64,000 bases of DNA from CBDATA01 sp965202845. Its GTDB lineage: Bacteria; Acidobacteriota; Vicinamibacteria; Marinacidobacterales; Marinacidobacteraceae. The notes under the pieces were generated by a model. It saw only the letters and a program-made list of their open reading frames with translations, was not told where the DNA came from and made no database searches. Made by a program: the position numbers and the translations under genes. Where the stretch lies: contig OZ241856.1 in assembly GCA_965202845.1 (NCBI GenBank), forward strand, positions 868,001 through 932,000, read 5' to 3'. Positions 36,770 to 45,896 of this stretch are shown here, piece by piece (position 1 is the stretch's first letter; the number at the start of each line of letters is the position of its first letter).

Positions 36770-38686
36770 ATGAGACGAATCCCGCTGGGACTCCTGTCCC
36801 TCCTGCTGATCCTTTCGACCGCGGCCCTTGAGGCGCGCCCGCAGAAGCCGGTGCTCCACGGCAGGCACTGGATGGCGATCACCGGCAAGCCGCTGGGCGC
36901 GACCGCCGGCGCGATGATCTTCCAGCAGGGCGGCAACGCGGTGGACGCCGCCTGCGCCATGCTGGGCGCGACTGCCACCATGTTCGACGCGCTCAGCTGG
37001 GGCGGGGAGACCCAGGCGCTGATCTGGCACCCGGAGCTGAAGAAGGTCATCGGCATCAACGCCCTGGGGGTCGCTCCCACCGGCGCCACCCCCGAATTCT
37101 TCACCGGCCAGGGGATGGAATACCCGCCCGCCGTCGGCCCGCTCGCCGCGGTGACGCCGGGCACTCCGGGCGGCCTGGTGACCATGCTCGCCGAGTACGG
37201 AAGCATGTCCCTGGCGCAGGTGCTCGCCCCCGCGATCCAGATGGCCGAGGGGTATCCCATCGAGGCGGCGACCGCCCGCGCCATCCAGCGGGGCGCCGAC
37301 CGGATCGCCGAGTGGCCGTATTCGAGGCGCACCCTGCTTCCGCACCGGGATGAGCGCTCCGCCGCCTCCGGCCCCCGGGACGAGACCGGGAACTACTGGG
37401 ACCGCGAGGATTCGACCACCCGCGAGTTCACCGCCGGCGGCCCGGTTCCCGGCGAAGTCTTCCGTCAGCCCGAGCTGGCGGCCACCTTGCGGAAGCTGGT
37501 GGAGGCGGAGGCCCAGGCGCTCGCCCACGGGAGGAGCCGGAAGGACGCCATCTACGCGGCCTACGACCGGTTCTACAAGGGCGACATCGCGGTCGAATTC
37601 GCCCGCGGCGTCCAGGAGCAGGGCGGCCTCATCACCACCGACGACCTGGCCAACTGGAAGGTCCACATCGAGGAGCCGGTCTCCACCACCTACCGCGACA
37701 TTGAGGTCTACAAGCTGACCCACTGGGTCCAGGGACCGGTGCTGCTCCAGGCGCTCAACATCCTCGAACCGATGGACGTCGGAACCCTGGGCTACAACAG
37801 CAGCCGCTACATCCACACCCTCTACCAGGCGATGAACCTGGCGTTCGCCGACCGGGACTTCTACTACGGCGATCCGTACTTCCCGCCCGAAGAGCCGATC
37901 CGGGGGTTGCTCTCGAAGGAGTACGCGGCGCAGCGGGCGACGCGGATTCTCCCGGACCGCAACGATCCGGACATCGGCCCCGGCGACCCGTATCCGTTCC
38001 AGGGCGGCGAAAACCCGTTCGCCGAGTATCTGAACCGGTTCTCCGGGGACTCCGGGCATCCGACCACCGAGGAGGAGCGCCAGGAATTCCTCGACGGATT
38101 CCTCGCCGGCACCACCTCGATCCAGGCCGCCGACGCCGAGGGCTGGGTGGTTTCGGTCACTCCGAGCGGCGGCTGGCTCCCGGCAGTGCTCGCCGGCGAG
38201 ACCGGCATCGGGCTCAGCCAGCGCATGCAGAGCTTCGTGCTGGATCCGGCCCTGAACCCGTACAACGTCCTCGAGCCGGGCAAGCGTCCGCGCGCCACCC
38301 TCACGCCGAGCCTCGCGATCCGGGACGGCGCCCCCTTCCTCTCGTTCGCGGTCCAGGGCGGCGACGGCCAGGACCAGAACCTCCTCCAGTTCTTCCTGAA
38401 CGTGGTCGAATTCGGGATGAACGTCCAGGAAGCCGCCGAGGCCGCCAACTTCAACAGCTACCAGATGCGGAGCTCCTTCGGGGCGCACGAGTCGGACCCG
38501 GGCGCCCTCCTCCTCCACGACTCCACGCCGGCCTGGATCCGCACCGAACTCCAGCGGATGGGCTACCGACTCCGCTTTGCGCCGCGCACCTCCGGGCCGA
38601 TCAACGCCATCTGGTTCGACTGGAAGCACGGCACGTTCCAGGGCGGCTCCAGCCAGCACGGCGAGGACTACGGGGTGGCCTGGTGA
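36770..38686 (+). CDS. Gamma-glutamyltransferase family protein
   Basis: 638 residues with a signal peptide (MRRIPLGLLSLLLILSTAAL, then EA). The N-terminal nucleophile of this family is Thr448 in LAGTTSIQAADAEG, where the precursor normally cleaves itself. The usual following His (TTH) is Ser here. GGNAVDAACAMLGA near residue 55 and GGDGQDQNLLQFFLNV late in the protein are standard family blocks. The enzyme should transfer or hydrolyse gamma-glutamyl groups of glutathione-like substrates in the periplasm. ATG 36770 was chosen for the signal peptide. The stop overlaps the next gene start (GTGATG). Confidence 0.9.
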   Translation: MRRIPLGLLSLLLILSTAALEARPQKPVLHGRHWMAITGKPLGATAGAMIFQQGGNAVDAACAMLGATATMFDALSWGGETQALIWHPELKKVIGINALGVAPTGATPEFFTGQGMEYPPAVGPLAAVTPGTPGGLVTMLAEYGSMSLAQVLAPAIQMAEGYPIEAATARAIQRGADRIAEWPYSRRTLLPHRDERSAASGPRDETGNYWDREDSTTREFTAGGPVPGEVFRQPELAATLRKLVEAEAQALAHGRSRKDAIYAAYDRFYKGDIAVEFARGVQEQGGLITTDDLANWKVHIEEPVSTTYRDIEVYKLTHWVQGPVLLQALNILEPMDVGTLGYNSSRYIHTLYQAMNLAFADRDFYYGDPYFPPEEPIRGLLSKEYAAQRATRILPDRNDPDIGPGDPYPFQGGENPFAEYLNRFSGDSGHPTTEEERQEFLDGFLAGTTSIQAADAEGWVVSVTPSGGWLPAVLAGETGIGLSQRMQSFVLDPALNPYNVLEPGKRPRATLTPSLAIRDGAPFLSFAVQGGDGQDQNLLQFFLNVVEFGMNVQEAAEAANFNSYQMRSSFGAHESDPGALLLHDSTPAWIRTELQRMGYRLRFAPRTSGPINAIWFDWKHGTFQGGSSQHGEDYGVAW

Positions 38687-40794
38687 TGACGCTTTTCTCT
38701 GCGATCCTTGCGCTCGCGGCGCAGGCGCCGGCTTCCCTCGAAGTCGCGCCGGCAGCCCTGGAGCTGCGCGCCGGCGAGACCGCGCAGCTGGTCGCCACCG
38801 TCCGGGATGGGGACGGCGCCCCGATCGAGGACGCCGAGGTTCTCTTCCTGCCGCTCTACGGCCAGTACTGGAACCTGGAGCACCGCACCTGGGGATTCAA
38901 CATCTTCAAGGTGTCCCCGGAGGGCGAAGTCTCGACCCGCTCCCCCGGCGAATTCGAGATCCTGGTCCGGGTAGTGGAGGCGGGACCGGATCCCTCCGCC
39001 CGCAACGCCGAAGCCGAGGGCTACCTGGAGCAGCGGGTTCCGGTGACTATCCGCCCGGCCCCGGTCGTCTCCCTCACGATGGCGGCGAACGGCGCGCCCT
39101 GGGCCGGAACCGAAATGGAAGTGGAGGTGGACGCCCGGGACGCTCTGGGGGATGCGGTCCAGGGGCTCGCCATCGATCTGCGGATCTCGGATCCCTCGGT
39201 GGCGACTCCGGTGTCCCGGCCGCCCACCATCGCCCGGGAGTCCGCCCGCGGCATGGTGCGGCTGCTCCGTCCGGGGACGTTCACCCTGACCGCGAGCGGC
39301 GGCGAAGCCACCGCCAGCATGGAGATCGAGGTGCTGCCGAACCCGGTGGCGCGCATGGAAATTCGGGCTGAACGCGATACGGCGCGCACTGGCGACGTGG
39401 TGCGTCTGAAAGCGACCGGCTATCACGCATCCGGCGAGGAGGCCGGGGACGCACCCATCGGGTTCAGCGTGTCGGCGGTCACCGACTCGATGGGCGTCGG
39501 CGGCCCGTCGGCGGGGCTGGTGACCTCCGACGGCCGGTTCGTGGCCGACCTGCCGGGGGTCTACACGGTGGTGGCGCGCACCGGCGGAGTCTCTGCCTCG
39601 ACGGTCATCCTGGTCTCCGACCGAAACGTGCGCCGTCCCATCGAGCTGGTGGGGCACGGCCGGGTGAGTGATCGGGCCACTTCCGATCTCTGGGTCTGGG
39701 AGGCGCCCAACGGACGCGACTACGCGATCACCGGCACCCACAGCGCCCAGGGGCACGCCTACATCTGGGACGTCACCAACCCGGAGAGCATCGAAATCGC
39801 CGATGTGGTGAAGGTGGACGCCCGCACCGTCAACGACGTGAAGATTTCCGAGGACGGAGCGACCGCGGTAATCTCCCGGGAGGGCGCCTCGAACCGGAGG
39901 AACGGCCTCGTCATCCTCGACGTCTCCGATCCCTCGGTGGGCGTCCGCATCCTGGCCCGCTACGACGACCAGCTCACCGGCGGCGTCCACAACACCTTCA
40001 TCCACGAGGGGCACGTGTACGCGCTTTCCGGCGGACGGCGTTTCGACATCGTGAACATCGAGGATCCGGCGGCGCCCCATCGGGTGGGCAGCTTCGCGCT
40101 CGATAATCCGGGACGCTCCATCCACGACGTCTGGGTGGTGGAGGGGATCGCCTATTCGGCGAACTGGAAGGACGGGGTCGCGGTGATCGACGTGGGTGGC
40201 GGCGACCGGGGCGGCTCGCCGCAGAACCCGGCGCTCATGGGGCAGTTCCCGTTCCCCACCGGCTGGAACCACGCGGTGTATCCGTATCGGAGTCAGTCCA
40301 CCGGGAAATTCTACATCTTCGCCGGCGACGAGGCGGCCCGCACCGGGCGGTACAGCCCGCTCGCCGAGACCGGGACCGGCACGCCCGGCTACGAGAACGA
40401 ACCCACCCGCTGGCGCGGCTGGATCCATATCCTCGAATGGGACGAGAACTTCGAGAACCCCGCCCGGCTAGTGGGGCGCTACGAGGTGCCGGAGGCCGGC
40501 AGTCACAACATCTGGATCGAGGACGACGTGATGTACGTCGCCTTCTACAACGGCGGTCTCCGGGTGGTGGACGTGTCGGGCGAGCTGCTGGGGAACCTCT
40601 ACCGCCAGGGCCGGGAAATCGCCCGCTTCCTCCCGCTGGATCCCGAAGGCTTCCTGCCGAACGCCCCCCAGGTGTGGGGCGCCCAGCCGCACAAGGGGCA
40701 CATCTTCTTTTCCGACCGCAACTCCGGCCTCTGGGCGGTAAGGCTGGTGGACCCGTCGCCCCCGCAGGAAACGACCGACTCGACGCAGCCGTGA
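38683..40794 (+). CDS. Secreted protein with Ig-like domains and LVIVD beta-propeller
   Basis: 703 residues. A short hydrophobic N-terminus (MMTLFSAILALAAQAPA) is a probable signal peptide. Three bacterial Ig-like (Big-type) domains fill residues about 18-310 (LRAGETAQLVATVRDGDG, VSLTMAANGAPWAGTEMEVE, DTARTGDVVRLKATGYHASG). The rest is a propeller of LVIVD repeats (AYIWDVTNPESIEIADVV, LVILDVSDPSVGVRILARY, FDIVNIEDPAAPHRVGSF). LVIVD proteins are secreted or surface proteins of unsettled function, often annotated as LVIVD-repeat or choice-of-anchor proteins. The start is GTG 38683, or ATG 38686, overlapping the gamma-glutamyltransferase stop, which implies coupled expression. Confidence 0.85.
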   Translation: MMTLFSAILALAAQAPASLEVAPAALELRAGETAQLVATVRDGDGAPIEDAEVLFLPLYGQYWNLEHRTWGFNIFKVSPEGEVSTRSPGEFEILVRVVEAGPDPSARNAEAEGYLEQRVPVTIRPAPVVSLTMAANGAPWAGTEMEVEVDARDALGDAVQGLAIDLRISDPSVATPVSRPPTIARESARGMVRLLRPGTFTLTASGGEATASMEIEVLPNPVARMEIRAERDTARTGDVVRLKATGYHASGEEAGDAPIGFSVSAVTDSMGVGGPSAGLVTSDGRFVADLPGVYTVVARTGGVSASTVILVSDRNVRRPIELVGHGRVSDRATSDLWVWEAPNGRDYAITGTHSAQGHAYIWDVTNPESIEIADVVKVDARTVNDVKISEDGATAVISREGASNRRNGLVILDVSDPSVGVRILARYDDQLTGGVHNTFIHEGHVYALSGGRRFDIVNIEDPAAPHRVGSFALDNPGRSIHDVWVVEGIAYSANWKDGVAVIDVGGGDRGGSPQNPALMGQFPFPTGWNHAVYPYRSQSTGKFYIFAGDEAARTGRYSPLAETGTGTPGYENEPTRWRGWIHILEWDENFENPARLVGRYEVPEAGSHNIWIEDDVMYVAFYNGGLRVVDVSGELLGNLYRQGREIARFLPLDPEGFLPNAPQVWGAQPHKGHIFFSDRNSGLWAVRLVDPSPPQETTDSTQP

Positions 40795-40824
40795 CGCCCG
40801 CCTGACGGGTTTTCCACAATTTCT

Positions 40825-40838
40825 CCCCAAATTTGGGG
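40825..40838. promoter_or_regulatory. Perfect palindrome upstream of the Rpn-type gene
   Basis: CCCCAAATTTGGGG, a 14-bp perfect dyad in the 103-bp gap before the Rpn-type nuclease gene, preceded by T-rich and followed by G-rich sequence. It could be an operator for the downstream gene, or part of a terminator for the LVIVD gene (no clear T-run follows it on the plus strand). I cannot choose between these. Confidence 0.45.
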
Positions 40839-40897
40839 GGTGACGCACCGTTTTCGGTTCTGCTGCGTCTTTGTTCATGGAAGGAGTTTTTCCGCCC

Positions 40898-41887
40898 ATG
40901 AACCAACCCCACCCCAAATCGGCCACCAGGAAGTCCGGAACGTTCCCGGCCCACCCCCACGACGCCCTCTTCCGCCTGCTGGTCGCCGATCCCGGACGCG
41001 CGACGGCGCTGCTTGCCACGTTCCTGCCGCCCGAAGCCAGCGAACGACTGGACCCGGACCACCTGCCCGAACTCATCGAGGGCGCCTCCGTCGACGCCGA
41101 AGGCAAGGCCGCTCGGGCCGACGCCATCTTCCGGGCGCGGCTGAAGGACAGCGCCTCCAACCGGATCCACGTCCTGCTGGAGCACAAGGCGCAGCCGGAC
41201 GCCCGCACCCCGCTCCAGATGATGCGCTACATCCAGCGGATCTGGACCAGGGAGCTGGACAGCGGACTCGGCGCCCCCGGCCGGGTTTCGCTGGTCATCC
41301 CGCTGGTGTTCTACAACGGATCCGGCCCCTGGACGACGCCCCTTTCGATCGTGGGCATGATCGACGCTCCGGAGGGACTCGAACATCTGGCGAGTCCATT
41401 CGGGACGTACCGCCTGCACGACCTCTCCCGGACGGCCCCGGAGGAACTCCCGAAGCACCCGGAGGCGCGCAGCGCCCTGCTGGCGCTGGGGCGCGTCCAC
41501 GCCGAGGAGATCACCGATGCGGAAGCGGACATGCTGGTGGCGGGGATCGTTCCCGACACCGATTTCGGAGAATTCCTGCTACAGTACATCGCGACGCTGG
41601 TTCTGCCGCTGGACCGCATCAAGGCGGCGATGAGGCGCACCGGCTCCGAACCCGAGGAAGTGGAGGCCCTTATGGAAACCGCAGCTCAGACTTGGATGAA
41701 GCAGGGCAGGGCCGCCGGCAAGTCCGAAACGCTCGCCCGGCTGCTCGCGCGCCGCTTCGGCCGCCCGCCGGCCGAGGCCCAGGCGCGCATCGCCGGAGCC
41801 GACATCAAGCAACTCGAACGGTGGCTGGACGCCGTTTTGGACGCGCCGACGTTCGAGGCGGTCTTCGGTTCGACTCCGAAACGCTGA
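40898..41887 (+). CDS. Rpn family recombination-promoting nuclease / putative transposase
   Basis: 329 residues. The PD-(D/E)XK nuclease core of the Rpn (YhgA-like, PF04754) family is visible: ARADAIFRARLKDSASNRIH followed by VLLEHKAQPD, with Asp and the ExK pair expected to bind metal. HPHDALFRLLVADPGRA is the family N-terminal block. The C-terminal part (WMKQGRAAGKSETLARLLAR) is the helical tail seen in many members. Rpn proteins promote RecA-independent recombination in E. coli and others act in defence; the activity here is inferred. ATG 40898 was chosen over upstream starts because AAGGAG lies 12 bases before it. Confidence 0.88.
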   Translation: MNQPHPKSATRKSGTFPAHPHDALFRLLVADPGRATALLATFLPPEASERLDPDHLPELIEGASVDAEGKAARADAIFRARLKDSASNRIHVLLEHKAQPDARTPLQMMRYIQRIWTRELDSGLGAPGRVSLVIPLVFYNGSGPWTTPLSIVGMIDAPEGLEHLASPFGTYRLHDLSRTAPEELPKHPEARSALLALGRVHAEEITDAEADMLVAGIVPDTDFGEFLLQYIATLVLPLDRIKAAMRRTGSEPEEVEALMETAAQTWMKQGRAAGKSETLARLLARRFGRPPAEAQARIAGADIKQLERWLDAVLDAPTFEAVFGSTPKR

Positions 41888-41895
41888 CGCCGGCT

Positions 41896-42708
41896 CTATT
41901 CGGGATCGGTGGTTCGGGTGAGCGTGAGCGTCGCGAACGGCGTCTCCCGCACGCTCGCCGGTAGCTCCCGGATGAGTCCGATGGGTTCGTGCGGGGTGAC
42001 GTCGGCGTCCGGAGCGGTGAAGGTCGCGCCGCTGTCGGTGCCGGCGTCGTAGCCGATCAGCGCCCTTTCGATCTGCTCCTTCCAGCACCCGTCTTCCGTG
42101 AGGGGGAGCGCGCTCACGCCGACGAACCAGTCGGGGCTGGGCGCGATCATCGAGACCAGGGTGACCACCGGATGCCGCAGCTCGGCGTCGAAGGCGAAGC
42201 GGACCGTGCCCGGAGACCGGAACGAGGGCTGGGCGCCCTGCACGCAGGCGCTGCTCCGGTCGCGGTCGGCCTCGGCCCGGACTTCCCGGCAGAGCGCGGC
42301 GACGCTCCCGGTCTCGGCCATGCTCTCCATGCCCGGGCTGGCGATCCCGCCCCGTTCCCAGAACGAGATTTCGGGTTCATGGGTGGCGCCGACCACCCGC
42401 GAGAAGTGCGGTCCCGGAGGGAAGGGGGGGCGATCCCCGTGCGAGGACGCATCCCAAACCGCCTCGAAGGACACTTCGTAGCGGGCGGTTTCCGCACACT
42501 CGGGTTCCGGCGCCGGTTCGGGTTCGGGTGCTGGAGCCGGGGCCGGGGCCGGCGCGGGCGGAGGAGTTGGCGCGGGCGGCGGGGCGGGGGGCGGAGCTGG
42601 CGCTGGCGTGGGCGCCGGGTCGTCGGAGGAGCCGCAGGCGCCCGCGAAGAACGCGAGGCCGAGAACCACGAGAACAACGGGAGCTGGGGGAACGGCGGGA
42701 AAGGGCAT
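41896..42708 (-). CDS. Spondin-domain lipoprotein
   Basis: 270 residues. The signal peptide ends in a lipobox (LGLAFFAGAC), followed by a Pro-Ala-Glu linker of about 35 residues, much like the linker of lipoproteins A and B. The rest is a spondin N-terminal domain: YEVSFEAVWDASSHG, PPGPHFSRVVGATHEPEISF, GIASPGMESMAETG and a late VSMIAPSPDWFVGVSALPL. In animals this domain binds extracellular matrix; bacterial versions are surface proteins of unknown role. It converges with the Rpn gene (8 bp) and lies 14 bp after the EF-G-like gene, possibly cotranscribed with it. Confidence 0.9.
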   Translation of the reverse strand: MPFPAVPPAPVVLVVLGLAFFAGACGSSDDPAPTPAPAPPPAPPPAPTPPPAPAPAPAPAPEPEPAPEPECAETARYEVSFEAVWDASSHGDRPPFPPGPHFSRVVGATHEPEISFWERGGIASPGMESMAETGSVAALCREVRAEADRDRSSACVQGAQPSFRSPGTVRFAFDAELRHPVVTLVSMIAPSPDWFVGVSALPLTEDGCWKEQIERALIGYDAGTDSGATFTAPDADVTPHEPIGLIRELPASVRETPFATLTLTRTTDPE

Positions 42709-42722
42709 GACGGGTTTCCTCC

Positions 42723-44783
42723 TCAGTCCTTCGCCTGCGCCGCTTCGATGATCTGCTTGCTCAGGTTTCCGGGAACCGGCTCGTAGTGGGAGAAGTCCAT
42801 GTGGAACGCGCCCCGGCCGCCGGTGAGCGAAGTCAGGGTCGGTTCGTAGGTCAGCATCTCGGCCATCGGCGCCTGGGCGGTGATGTGGGTCTGGCCGCTT
42901 TGCTGGTCCATCCCCTGGGTTCTGCCGCGGCGCGCGTTCAGGTCGCCCAGCACGTCGCCGGTGGCGTCCTCCGGCACCCGGATCTCCACCGCCATGATCG
43001 GCTCCAGCAGCACCGGCCCGCACTTGGACATCGCATCCTTGAAGGCGAGCGACGCCGCGATCTTGAAGGCGATTTCGGACGAATCCACCGCATGGAACTT
43101 GCCGTCAAAGACGGTGGCCTTGAAGTCCACCACCGGATGCCCGGCGAGCACGCCCTTCCGCCGCGCCTCCTGGAACCCCTTTTCGATGGCCGGGATGTAC
43201 TGCCGCGGGATCGATCCGCCGACGACCTCGCTGGCGAACTCGAATTCGGATCCCCGATCCAGCGGCTCCACGCGGACGTGGCAATCGGCGAACTGGCCGT
43301 GCCCGCCGCTCTGCTTCTTGTGGCGCCCGTGCGCGTCCGCGGTCTTGGTGATCGTCTCCCGGTACGGGACCCTGGGCAGCCGTAGCTCGACCTCGACACC
43401 GAAGCGCCGCTTCATCCGCGACACGATGACCTCAATGTGAAGCTGGCCGGTTCCCGAAAGCAGCAGTTCCGCGTCGCGCCGGTACTGGAGCGTCAAATCC
43501 TCCTCGGCGAGTCGCTGGAGCGCGCCGGAAATCTTGTCCTCGTCCCCGCGCGACTTGGGGATGATGGCGAAGCTGATCACCGGGCGCGGAATTTCGGGGA
43601 GTACGAACCGGACGTCCCTGTCGGCGGCGAGCGTGTCCCCGGTGGCGACGCTCTTGAGCTTGGCGACACAGCCGAGATCGCCGGCGGTCAGCTCGTTCAC
43701 CGGCTCGGCCGCCTTCCCGTTCATGATGTTCAGGCCGCCGAAACGCTCCGCGACTCCGTTGGACAGGTTGGTGAGGCTGGCGTCGGTGCGGAGACGGCCG
43801 CTCATCACCCGGAACAGGCTCAGCCGCCCGGCGAACGGGTCGGCGATGGTTTTGAACACGTAGAGACTGGCGGGAGCGTCCGCATCCACCGGACGCTCGG
43901 CCGGCTCGCCGTCGGGGCCCAAGCCCCGGAGCGCGCCGCGGCCGGCGGGATCGGGACACGAGGCGACGATGCAGTCGAGCAGCGCGGAGGTTCCGATGTT
44001 CCGCGCCCCGGAAGCGGCGACGATCGGGAAGATCTGGCGGGCGACGACCGCCCGGGCGAGGCCGCGGGCCATCTGCTCCCCGGTCAGCTCTCCCTCGAGA
44101 AACTGGTCGAGCAGCTCCTCGTCGGACTCCGCGATCATCTCCATGAGTTCGGCGCGGGCCTCTGCGGCGGCGTCCGCAAGCGAAGCCGGAATGTCCGCGA
44201 CGGTCGCCTCCCCGCCGTTCGGCCCCGGCCCGAGGATGGCCTTGCCGCTGATCAGGTCCACGACCCCCTCGAACGCTTCCCCCTCTCCAATCGGAAGCTG
44301 GATCGGCACCGCAAAGCGCCCGAACATGTCCCGAATCTGCCTCGTCGCTTCGGCAAAGGACGCCCGCTCGCGGTCCATCCGGGTCACCGCCAGCATCGCG
44401 CCGAGCCGGTTCGTCTCCGCGAACCGCCAGACCCGCTGGGTGTTCACGGAAACGCCGTCGGCGGCGCACACCGCGGTCAGCATGGCGTCCGCCACCGGCG
44501 CAGCCAGCCGCGCCTCGTTGATGAAGTTGCTGTATCCGGGGGTATCCAGCAGGTTGAGCTTGGTCGCCTTCCACTCGCAGTGGGTCAGCGCCGCGCTCAG
44601 GCTGATGCCGCGCTCAATTTCGTCCTCGTCGAAATCGGTGACCGTGTTCCCCTCCTCCACCCGTCCCAGGCGGTTCACCGCGCCGGCGGCGTACAGGAGC
44701 GCCGAGACCAGCGTTGTCTTTCCGGCCGTTCCATGCCCGGCCACCATCACGTTGCGGATATCGGTAGTCTCGAAAACGCCCAT
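42723..44783 (-). CDS. Elongation factor G-like GTPase (fusA2-type paralogue)
   Basis: 686 residues with all EF-G domains: GTPase, domain II, and domains III-V (VPYRETITKTADAHGRHKKQ, GGSIPRQYIPAIEKGFQEA, EPIMAVEIRVPEDATGDVLG). The P-loop is GHGTAGKTT (residues 16-24) where canonical EF-G has GHVDAGKTT, the G3 motif is DTPGY, and the G4 element is TRMD in place of NKMD. These changes mark the EF-G2/FusA2-like paralogues, whose role is not general elongation and varies between species. The start ATG has AGGAG nine bases upstream. The degenerate Fic gene is divergent, 87 bp away. Confidence 0.9.
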   Translation of the reverse strand: MGVFETTDIRNVMVAGHGTAGKTTLVSALLYAAGAVNRLGRVEEGNTVTDFDEDEIERGISLSAALTHCEWKATKLNLLDTPGYSNFINEARLAAPVADAMLTAVCAADGVSVNTQRVWRFAETNRLGAMLAVTRMDRERASFAEATRQIRDMFGRFAVPIQLPIGEGEAFEGVVDLISGKAILGPGPNGGEATVADIPASLADAAAEARAELMEMIAESDEELLDQFLEGELTGEQMARGLARAVVARQIFPIVAASGARNIGTSALLDCIVASCPDPAGRGALRGLGPDGEPAERPVDADAPASLYVFKTIADPFAGRLSLFRVMSGRLRTDASLTNLSNGVAERFGGLNIMNGKAAEPVNELTAGDLGCVAKLKSVATGDTLAADRDVRFVLPEIPRPVISFAIIPKSRGDEDKISGALQRLAEEDLTLQYRRDAELLLSGTGQLHIEVIVSRMKRRFGVEVELRLPRVPYRETITKTADAHGRHKKQSGGHGQFADCHVRVEPLDRGSEFEFASEVVGGSIPRQYIPAIEKGFQEARRKGVLAGHPVVDFKATVFDGKFHAVDSSEIAFKIAASLAFKDAMSKCGPVLLEPIMAVEIRVPEDATGDVLGDLNARRGRTQGMDQQSGQTHITAQAPMAEMLTYEPTLTSLTGGRGAFHMDFSHYEPVPGNLSKQIIEAAQAKD

Positions 44784-44870
44784 TCTGCTCCTGGTTCCGG
44801 ACGCGGCCTCCCCCTCTCCGGCCCGAATCCCCGATTCTACCACCGGTCCGCCGCCCGTAGACTTCCGGGG

Positions 44871-45629
44871 ATGGATTCCCTGCTGCCCCTCCACCCCGGC
44901 GCGGCCGCCCCCGCCGATGCGGGCCGCGAGCTTCGCGCCCGCCGCGCCCGGATGGTGGAGCGGCTCGGCGAACCGGCTTGGGAGGCGCGCCGCCGCGCGC
45001 TCCACGTCGAAGCCGCCGCCGCCTGCCTCGCGCTGACCGGAGCGGCTCCCGGCCCCGACGAACGGGCGGCGGCGGAAGCCGCCTGGAAGGATGGAGGCGC
45101 GCCTCCTCCCGCCTTCGCCCCGGTGCTGGGCGCCCTTGAACATGTGAGCCGGGCCGCCCGCGGCGGCGAAGGCATCGGCGCGGACCTGGTCGCCAGCGCC
45201 CATGCGCTCTGCATCGGCGAGCCGCCGCCGTCCATGATACGGACAATCCAGATCGAGCCCCAGTTCCCCGGCGGCGGCTTGTCCCCTCCCCAGACGATCG
45301 GGCTTCGCCTGGGCGAGCTCTTCGAGTGGATCGGGGCGCCGAGCGGACAGGAACTGGTTCCCGCGCCCCGCGCCGCGCTCTTCTTCGCTCGTTTCCTCGA
45401 AATCTCCCCGTTCTTGCGCGCCAACTTCCGGGTGGCGCACATCCTCCTGACCTGGTTCTCGGCGGCGGGCGGGTATCCGCCGATCTGGTTCGACCGCGCC
45501 GACGCCGCCGGGATTCGCCAGGACGTGTCGCGGGCGTTCCGCTTCGACACCGCTCCGCTGACCGCCCGGGTCGAGGCGGCGATCCGGCGCTCGCTGGACC
45601 GGGTGGAGTCCGTCGGCCCCCCGCTATAA
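44871..45629 (+). CDS. Fic-fold protein with degenerate active site
   Basis: 252 residues. The segment FFARFLEISPFLRANFRVAH, then ILLTWFSAAGGYPPIWF, aligns with the Fic core and the helix after it (compare HPFxDGNGRxAR and LLxxxGYPP). The catalytic His is replaced by Ser179 (SPF), and the GNGR loop reads ANFR. AMP transfer by the classical mechanism is therefore unlikely; the fold may serve binding or regulation. The N-terminal 120 residues are helical and Ala/Arg-rich, with no recognised motif. ATG 44871 is the first start in a frame open from well upstream. It is divergent from the EF-G-like gene and is followed after 12 bp by a small membrane gene. Confidence 0.72.
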   Translation: MDSLLPLHPGAAAPADAGRELRARRARMVERLGEPAWEARRRALHVEAAAACLALTGAAPGPDERAAAEAAWKDGGAPPPAFAPVLGALEHVSRAARGGEGIGADLVASAHALCIGEPPPSMIRTIQIEPQFPGGGLSPPQTIGLRLGELFEWIGAPSGQELVPAPRAALFFARFLEISPFLRANFRVAHILLTWFSAAGGYPPIWFDRADAAGIRQDVSRAFRFDTAPLTARVEAAIRRSLDRVESVGPPL

Positions 45630-45641
45630 TCGGGAACACGC

Positions 45642-45896
45642 GTGCTCAGCAGCCTTCTCCTCGCCGTGCAGCCGGTTCCGGTCGAGTACTTCACGCTTCC
45701 CGACCCCGATCCGCCGCGCGGGATCCTGTTCCTGGTGCTTGAGTCGCTCGCCTTCGCGGGAGCGTTGATCGGCGCCACCGTCGTGCTGGGCGTCGCCTTC
45801 GGCATCTTCCGCAGCTGGCTGCTCTCCCGCTACCCGACCAATGCGTTCAACGGCAGCGGCCAGGACCTGCCTCGGCTGGACCTCGACAAGCCGTGA
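45642..45896 (+). CDS. Small single-span membrane protein
   Basis: 84 residues: a hydrophobic segment (LVLESLAFAGALIGATVVLG) followed by a basic, hydrophilic tail ending LPRLDLDKP. No family recognised. The start is GTG 45642. A perfect TATAAT lies at 45625-45630, overlapping the stop of the Fic-like gene, but no good -35 box sits 17 bp upstream. The stop overlaps the next gene (GTGA). Confidence 0.65.
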   Translation: MLSSLLLAVQPVPVEYFTLPDPDPPRGILFLVLESLAFAGALIGATVVLGVAFGIFRSWLLSRYPTNAFNGSGQDLPRLDLDKP

